Positions 62,413 to 64,000 of a stretch of DNA of 64,000 bases are shown one piece after another. The stretch is from contig CANQYT010000006.1 in NCBI GenBank assembly GCA_947628135.1, positions 1 through 64,000 of the forward strand, read 5' to 3'. The stretch comes from an uncultured Clostridia bacterium. GTDB lineage: Bacteria; Bacillota; Clostridia; Christensenellales; CAG-314. How positions within the stretch are numbered: the stretch's first letter is position 1; each line of letters begins with the position of its first letter. The notes under the pieces were generated by a model. The model did no database searches. It saw only the letters and a program-made list of their open reading frames with translations, and was not told where the DNA came from. The translations under genes were made by a program, and so were the position numbers.

Positions 62413-64000
62413 TCAAATTATTATGTTTACCAATCTGCCGGGAATGGCAACTACCTTTTTGACCGCCGCGCCGCCCAAAGCCTCCGCAACGCGGCTGTCG
62501 GCAAGCACAAACTTTTCCAACTCCGCGGGGGACAGCGTGCTGTCTACGGTGAGTCTCACCTTGGGGCGGGAATTTATCTGAACGAGTATCTCCGCCTCGC
62601 TAACTTTGAGAGCGCGCTCGTCGTATTCGGGGAATTTGCTTACAACGATACTGCCCTCGTGCCCCGTTTGCTGCCAGAGCTCCTCGCAGAAATGCGGAGC
62701 GAGGGGGCAGAGCAATTTGAGCAGATCGTCGACCGCGCCGCGATACAGACGAGCGTTTTTGACGGGAAGTTTGTCGTACTTGGCAAGCGCGTTGACCAAT
62801 TCCATCATACGGGCGACCGCCGTGTTGAAAGAAAACGCGGGGTAGTCGGCGTCCACAGCCTTTACGGTGGAGTGACGGACTCTGTCAAGTTCCCTTTCCT
62901 CTGCGCCCGCGTCCTCCTTTGCGGGATAATCGCCGTACGCCGCAGTTACGTAGCGTTCGACGCGATCCAACCATTTGTTTATCGCTTTGATACCGTCGTC
63001 CGACCACGGACCGCCCTCTACGTAGCGGAAACCGAACGCCAGATAGCAACGGAACACGTCCGCGCCGTATGCGTTTACGTAGTCGTCGGGGGACACCACG
63101 TTGCCGTGAGTTTTGCTCATACGGTTGCCGTCCGGACCGAGTATTACGCCTTGATGTACCAACGACTTGAACGGTTCGTCGAAATGCAGATAACCCATAT
63201 CGCGCAACGCTTTCGTGATGAAACGCGCATACAGCAGGTGCATACAGGCGTGTTCAGCGCCGCCGACGTACTTGTCTACGGGCAGCATCTTGTCTATCAG
63301 CGCCGTGTCGAAAGGCTTTTCGGCGTTGTGCGCGTCGGGGTAACGAAGATAGTACCAACTGCTGCATACGAAGGTATCCAGCGTGTCCGGGTCGCGCGTT
63401 GCGGGAGCGCCGCACTTGGGACACCGTACGTCGTGGATAAACTTGTCGTGTTTGGCGAGGGGACTTGTTCCGTCGGGACGAAATTCCACGTCGTACGGAA
63501 GCAAAACGGGCAGGTTCTCGTCGGGAACTTCGCCGCAGTGCGGACAATATACGATGGGTATCGGAGCGCCCCAATAACGCTGACGGGACACAAGCCAATC
63601 TCTCAAACGGTAGTTTGTGGTAAGTTTGCCCTTGCCTGTTTGAGCCAACTTTTCCACGACGGCGATTTTGCCGCGCTCGCTTGCGATACCGTCGAATTCG
63701 CCGCTGTTGCACATCACGCCGTAATCGGTAAACGGCAATTCGTCGTCAACGTCGGGAGAAGCGCCCTTGATGACGCGTTTTATTTCCAAACCGTGCGTCC
63801 GCGCAAATTTGTAATCGCGCGCGTCGTGCGCGGGCACTCCCATAACAGCGCCCGTGCCGTAACTTGCAAGTACGTAATCGCCTATCCACACGGGGATACG
63901 CTCGCCGTTGATAGGGTTGACGGCGTAAGCGCCCGTAAATACGCCCGTCTTGTCCTTGGCGGTGGAAAGACGCTCTATTTCGTTGGTTTTTGCCACCTCG
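62413..64000 (-). CDS. leuS: Leucyl-tRNA synthetase (C-terminal part, 5' end outside window)
   Basis: About 529 codons are visible, open to the right edge; the ATG at 63996 is internal. Part of the editing domain (GTGAVMGVPAHDARDYKFA) and the catalytic core (RLRDWLVSRQRYWGAPIPI) are present. So are a zinc-type insert (CPHC, CPKC) and a KMSKS-type loop as RMSKTHGN in place of the usual KMSKS. The anticodon-binding helical domain (FCEELWQQTGHEGSI) and C-terminal domain ending RLVNIII complete it. It charges tRNA-Leu; the missing part is roughly the first 290-300 residues. Confidence 0.97.
   Translation of the reverse strand, partial: EVAKTNEIERLSTAKDKTGVFTGAYAVNPINGERIPVWIGDYVLASYGTGAVMGVPAHDARDYKFARTHGLEIKRVIKGASPDVDDELPFTDYGVMCNSGEFDGIASERGKIAVVEKLAQTGKGKLTTNYRLRDWLVSRQRYWGAPIPIVYCPHCGEVPDENLPVLLPYDVEFRPDGTSPLAKHDKFIHDVRCPKCGAPATRDPDTLDTFVCSSWYYLRYPDAHNAEKPFDTALIDKMLPVDKYVGGAEHACMHLLYARFITKALRDMGYLHFDEPFKSLVHQGVILGPDGNRMSKTHGNVVSPDDYVNAYGADVFRCYLAFGFRYVEGGPWSDDGIKAINKWLDRVERYVTAAYGDYPAKEDAGAEERELDRVRHSTVKAVDADYPAFSFNTAVARMMELVNALAKYDKLPVKNARLYRGAVDDLLKLLCPLAPHFCEELWQQTGHEGSIVVSKFPEYDERALKVSEAEILVQINSRPKVRLTVDSTLSPAELEKFVLADSRVAEALGGAAVKKVVAIPGRLVNIII

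Overview
The window looks like a chromosomal segment of an anaerobic, gut-type Clostridia (Bacillota). The evidence is Firmicutes-style sigma-A promoters (TTGACA, 17 bp, TATAAT), strong GGAGG ribosome sites, many Sec/lipobox lipoproteins, InlB B-repeat (Flg_new) and BspA-type leucine-rich surface proteins, and binding-protein-dependent sugar transporters with an MsmX/UgpC-type ATPase. No ribosomal or phylogenetic marker other than part of leuS is present, so a finer placement (for example Christensenellales) is a guess.

Left end, 1-5230: an accessory island. A type I restriction specificity gene (hsdS, 5' cut by the window edge) faces a second, N-terminally truncated hsdS across a hairpin, with two sets of inverted repeats. 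This is followed by a small excisionase-like gene overlapping a tyrosine integrase. Phased GTTTGCTA repeats and an intact tRNA-Thr(GGT) follow. Upstream of that tRNA is a detached 5' half of a second tRNA-Thr that still carries the promoter.

5440-30608: a carbohydrate-use locus. Thirteen minus-strand genes run from a GH94 phosphorylase (27356) to a lipoprotein (5521) with short gaps or overlaps, ending at a large terminator. They encode two solute-binding proteins (one fused to large N-terminal modules), two permease pairs, one ATPase, a YIP1/NHL protein, a DUF5696-like protein, and two PF10091 (GH144-like) glucanase-type proteins, one a lipoprotein and one without a signal. A LacI regulator and a GH3 beta-glucosidase are divergent. 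The inferred scheme is that a beta-glucan, possibly beta-1,2-linked, is cut outside, imported as oligosaccharides, and split inside by GH94, GH3 and the second PF10091 protein.

30609-41300: an SGNH hydrolase, a tRNA-Ser(GGA) with a duplicated 3' end/terminator unit, and two very large surface lipoproteins (InlB repeats; InlB plus LRR_5). The promoter of the LRR protein has a run of nine C:G pairs in its spacer, a candidate phase-variation switch.

41342-53745: mostly single-gene or two-gene units with clear promoters and terminators. They comprise an MBL-fold hydrolase, a medium-chain dehydrogenase that has lost its catalytic zinc ligands, a membrane protein of unknown function, a flavin reductase, an isochorismatase-like hydrolase, an M3-like metallopeptidase lipoprotein, TrkA/TrkH, an acyl-CoA synthetase, a phosphoribosyltransferase and a HAD phosphatase with a predicted leaderless mRNA.

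53836-64000: a tight five-gene operon (GlpA-like with a BFD-type domain, FAD oxidoreductase, DUF1667, FGGY kinase, alkyl-DHAP-synthase-like flavoenzyme) that suggests glycerol/DHAP metabolism and perhaps ether lipid synthesis. It is followed by a small lipoprotein, cysteine synthase and the 3' part of leuS.
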